Source: an uncultured Prevotellaceae bacterium (GTDB lineage: Bacteria > Bacteroidota > Bacteroidia > Bacteroidales > Bacteroidaceae). Taken from it: a DNA stretch of 64,000 bases. This document shows, piece after piece, positions 61,278 to 64,000 of this stretch. The stretch lies in NCBI GenBank assembly GCA_902761905.1, contig CACWMK010000017.1:468-64467 (forward strand), read 5' to 3'. Position 1 is the stretch's first letter; every line of letters starts with the position of its first letter. Position numbers and translations under genes: made by a program. The notes beneath the pieces were generated by a model. That model was not told the origin of the DNA. It was given only the letters and a program-made list of their open reading frames with translations, and searched no databases.

Positions 61278-62234
61278 ATGAACAGATTCAGACGATTGAT
61301 ATTCACATTTATCATTGCAACCGCAACCACACCCGCCCTCGCCCAATTCAACGAGAGCGGCATCAGTGCTGGTTTCTTTGATGCTAGTAACGAAAAAGAC
61401 ATCAACTTTTCTGAATTCCACCTGCCCCCCTTGGCGGTATTGTTTGAAAATGCGAAGACCAATCCACAAATATTGACGCTTGAAAAAGCACGTCAACTAG
61501 CCGAGATGGAAGTCGCAAAGCAAAAAAGACATATTTTCTCTTACGTCACAGGCCATGCAAGTTATAGCTATGGAATAGGCGATATGTGGGGTAACAGTTC
61601 ATCAGCCTATACCCAAACAATCTATCAATACCAAGGTTCAAAACAAGCCTATTGGAATATTGGAATTAACTTAGCAATACCTGTTGAGGATATTTTAGAC
61701 TTAACATCAGCTATAAAACGAAAAAGAATTGAAGCAGACAAAGCTGTTATTCAAAAAGATATAGCTTACGATCAACTTAAGCAACAAATTGCCATACTAT
61801 TCATCAAAATCACTAACAGTCTAGTTACTCTAAAAACAATGGGAGAAGCCGCAGCAGCTTATCAAGGTGCCGGTGCATTAGACCGTGAAGATTTCGAAAA
61901 TGGCAATATGGAAATTGGTGCATATGCAGGAACAAAAATGCAAGAAAGTTCACAGGTTGCGGCCTACCAAAGTATGCAAACGCAGATTACAACAGATATC
62001 ATAACTCTAGAAATATTAACCCATACACCTATTATTACTAATGCAACAACAGAAATCACACTCGATAAAAGTATTAGTAAGACACCAAAGGAACAAGCTA
62101 AAGAAAACAAGGCAAACGAAAAAAGAATTAAAGCTTTAGATAAAGAAGAAAAAGCAAAAATAAAAAAATTGGAAAAAGCAGAAGCTAAAGCTGAAAAAGC
62201 AGCAGCTAAAGCAGTCAAAAAGCAAAAGAAATAA
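61278..62234 (+). CDS. TolC-like outer-membrane protein, short, with Lys/Glu-rich tail
   Basis: 318 aa with a signal peptide (residues 1-22, ending ALAQ). Long amphipathic helices (about 60-85, 140-185, 190-245) with LEKARQLAEMEVAKQKR and NIGINLAIPVEDILDL fit half of a TolC-type channel. The usual two-fold repeat (about 430 aa) is incomplete. From about residue 268 to the end the chain is a highly charged coiled coil (KALDKEEKAKIKKLEKAEAK, read in parts). Base composition becomes AT-richer from about 61430 onward. The role in polysaccharide export is inferred from neighbours. Confidence 0.65.
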   Translation: MNRFRRLIFTFIIATATTPALAQFNESGISAGFFDASNEKDINFSEFHLPPLAVLFENAKTNPQILTLEKARQLAEMEVAKQKRHIFSYVTGHASYSYGIGDMWGNSSSAYTQTIYQYQGSKQAYWNIGINLAIPVEDILDLTSAIKRKRIEADKAVIQKDIAYDQLKQQIAILFIKITNSLVTLKTMGEAAAAYQGAGALDREDFENGNMEIGAYAGTKMQESSQVAAYQSMQTQITTDIITLEILTHTPIITNATTEITLDKSISKTPKEQAKENKANEKRIKALDKEEKAKIKKLEKAEAKAEKAAAKAVKKQKK

Positions 62235-62249
62235 TTAAAATTTGCGACT

Positions 62250-64000
62250 ATGGATTTATTTAGATATATTGTTCGATTTTTATATAAAATAAGATGGTAT
62301 CTCATCATTTTGCCAATGATTGCATTGGTAATTGCTTGGTTTTCTACTAGGAACATGGAACGTGTTTACGACACAAGCACTACCATATATACAGGTATGA
62401 TTACAGCTTACAATATCGAAGGTGGTTCTGGTACAGCGGGTGGTAACGCTCAAACAAACATGACAAACTTAATACTATTAATTACCACAGATGCAACAAT
62501 TCACGAAGTTTCATTGCGTCTATTTGGCCGTTGTATGATGTATGGAAACTTAAATAAAGACAACAATTATATCTCAGCAGAACATTATCGTCAATTATAC
62601 AATAGTGTACCTGCAGATGTAAAGGCGTTAATAAATCACAATAGCGAAAATGCTACATACGCAAACTTAAAAGCATACGAACGTCCTTCTGCAGACAATT
62701 ATGTATTTGGAATAACTAACTATCATCCATATTTTGGAATAAATAGTATTACAAGCCGATTAAAAGTAATACAATTATCAAGAAGTGATATTATAGATAT
62801 TGGCTATTCATCAAATGATGCAGGAATCGCTTACAACACGTTGGATATACTTAATGATGTTTTTGCTCGCCAGTACGCTTTATTACGTTATGGAGAGACA
62901 AATAATGTAATTAAATTCTTTGAACGTGAAGTAGCGCGCCTATATAGAATTTTGACAAATGCAGAAGATGACTTGATACGTTATAATGTTGAAAAACGAA
63001 TTATTAACTACGGAGAGCAAACTAAGCTGCTTTCTGGGATGGATGCCACTCAAAAGATAACAGATAACGATCTTATGATTACAAAAACTACGACACGCGC
63101 ACTTATGAACTATTTGGAGCGCCAGCTAGGAGATCGTGCAAAAGTTATTAAAGCTAATAAGGATTTTACAAATCAGGTTACAGATATATCCCGTATTCAA
63201 TCTCGTATTTCAAACCTTCGTTTGATGAGTAGCGAAGGGGGAGGAAACGAAATTGAGACACAACAAGAACTTGCCAAAGCCCAAAGAATGCTTCAGGATG
63301 CCTCAAATAACGTCAGGAGTCTTGTAAAAGACATCGAAGCTGGCAACTATAACACAGAGACAGGAGTCAAATCTACCGGAATGATTGACAAATGGCTAGA
63401 CCAGGTACTAAAATTAGAAGAAGCCAAAGCACATGAAAGTGCTCAAGATGTTATGCGAGAAAGAATCGACAAAGAATTCCTATTCTACGCCCCTATAGGA
63501 GCGACGCTTTCTCGTAAAGATCGCCATATTTCTTTCATTGAAGGTAATTACATGGCAATGCTTAACGCATTAAATTCGGCGCGTCTTCGTCAAAAGAATT
63601 TACAGATGACAACAGCCACTCTACGCGTGCTTAATCCACCTATGTTTCCCATGAATGCCCAACCAACAAACCGTATGATGACGTTACTTGGTGCATTTAT
63701 GATGGCCTTCATTTTTACGGCTATGTACTTCTTCATAATAGAATTACTAGATCGAACTCTTCGTGATCGTATGCGAGCAGAAAGAATCACAAAAATTCCT
63801 GTAATGGGCTGTTTCCCAAAGGAGAGTAATCTACGTTATCGTCGCTTCAACAAAACTATAGCAGACATGGCTCTTCGTCAACTCAGTAAGGCTTTACTAC
63901 CTCACTTTGAGGAAGGCAAACAGAATGTACTAAATTTGTTATCAACTGATGCTGCCAATGGTAAGAGCTATATCGCTCAAGAGCTAGAAAACTATTGGAT
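62250..64000 (+). CDS. Wzc-like polysaccharide co-polymerase, partial (cut by window end)
   Basis: The frame is open from ATG 62250 to the last base (583 codons). TM1 is at about residues 18-35 (LIILPMIALVIAWFS). A long periplasmic part with helices and coiled coil (about 220-420) follows, then TM2 (about 480-500, GAFMMAFIFTAMYFF). After TM2 the chain continues into a cytoplasmic domain with STDAANGKSYIAQEL at the position of Walker A in BY-kinases, but the usual Gly-Glu-Gly-Lys pattern is weakened. It is AT-rich like the preceding gene. The C-terminus, including any Tyr cluster, is outside the window. Confidence 0.75.
   Translation, partial: MDLFRYIVRFLYKIRWYLIILPMIALVIAWFSTRNMERVYDTSTTIYTGMITAYNIEGGSGTAGGNAQTNMTNLILLITTDATIHEVSLRLFGRCMMYGNLNKDNNYISAEHYRQLYNSVPADVKALINHNSENATYANLKAYERPSADNYVFGITNYHPYFGINSITSRLKVIQLSRSDIIDIGYSSNDAGIAYNTLDILNDVFARQYALLRYGETNNVIKFFEREVARLYRILTNAEDDLIRYNVEKRIINYGEQTKLLSGMDATQKITDNDLMITKTTTRALMNYLERQLGDRAKVIKANKDFTNQVTDISRIQSRISNLRLMSSEGGGNEIETQQELAKAQRMLQDASNNVRSLVKDIEAGNYNTETGVKSTGMIDKWLDQVLKLEEAKAHESAQDVMRERIDKEFLFYAPIGATLSRKDRHISFIEGNYMAMLNALNSARLRQKNLQMTTATLRVLNPPMFPMNAQPTNRMMTLLGAFMMAFIFTAMYFFIIELLDRTLRDRMRAERITKIPVMGCFPKESNLRYRRFNKTIADMALRQLSKALLPHFEEGKQNVLNLLSTDAANGKSYIAQELENYW

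Overview
The window looks like a chromosomal segment from a Bacteroidales bacterium, most likely Prevotellaceae (Prevotella/Segatella-like). Three things support this. Almost every gene start is preceded by the Bacteroidetes -7 promoter box TAnnTTTG. The gene families are typical of the phylum: a bamD-rpoZ-DUF4293 operon, a Porin_10 family porin, a DUF4468 protein, an HTCS-like hybrid regulator, a Wzi family capsule protein and type B L31. The tmRNA tag reads GEKNYALAA. Species cannot be fixed from the sequence alone.

Layout. 1-2.9 kb is an accessory edge. It holds an array of ACGGA/TCCGT inverted repeats, an RloA/RloB (AbiL-like) defence pair whose ATPase has lost its signature and most of Walker B, a gene remnant, a possible small RNA, and a duplicated copy of the ssrA 3' end that looks like an integration scar. 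ssrA (tmRNA) follows on the minus strand. 3.5-14.3 kb is a Wzx/Wzy-type capsule or exopolysaccharide operon: export lipoprotein, chain-length protein, polymerase, flippase, two glycosyltransferases, a nucleotide-sugar dehydrogenase, a sugar aminotransferase and two tandem phosphoglycosyl transferases. A convergent Wzi-like gene and a small lipoprotein gene end it. 16-43 kb is mostly housekeeping: uridine kinase, L31, glutathione peroxidase, thioredoxin reductase, hybrid sensor, symporter, TrpB2, bamD/rpoZ, uvrB, porin, menA, pseudouridine synthase, uronate isomerase, asparaginase and nrdDG.

43-46 kb joins anaerobic ribonucleotide reductase and rubrerythrin through a 540-bp divergent control region with a perfect FNR-type box and several GGAAAAnTTTTCC palindromes. 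It continues with a divergent UDP-GlcNAc 2-epimerase-like gene and a promoter-driven structured RNA (6S-like) in front of riboflavin synthase. 46-54 kb holds a HAD phosphatase, amylomaltase, and mltG-glnS-TPR-dedA. 54.5-58 kb is manC-gmd-fcl, the GDP-mannose to GDP-L-fucose route, and both gmd and fcl contain in-frame insertions built from a 7-bp ATTnnnn repeat family also seen in three intergenic sites. 58-64 kb holds xylulokinase and then a second polysaccharide locus (receiver protein, receiver-like/phosphoglycosyl transferase fusion, TolC-like protein, Wzc-like protein cut by the window end).

Together the window carries two surface-polysaccharide export systems, the activated-sugar supply for them (GDP-fucose, uronic acid and amino sugars), and redox and anaerobic functions. 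I see no CRISPR array, complete insertion sequence, rRNA or ordinary tRNA.
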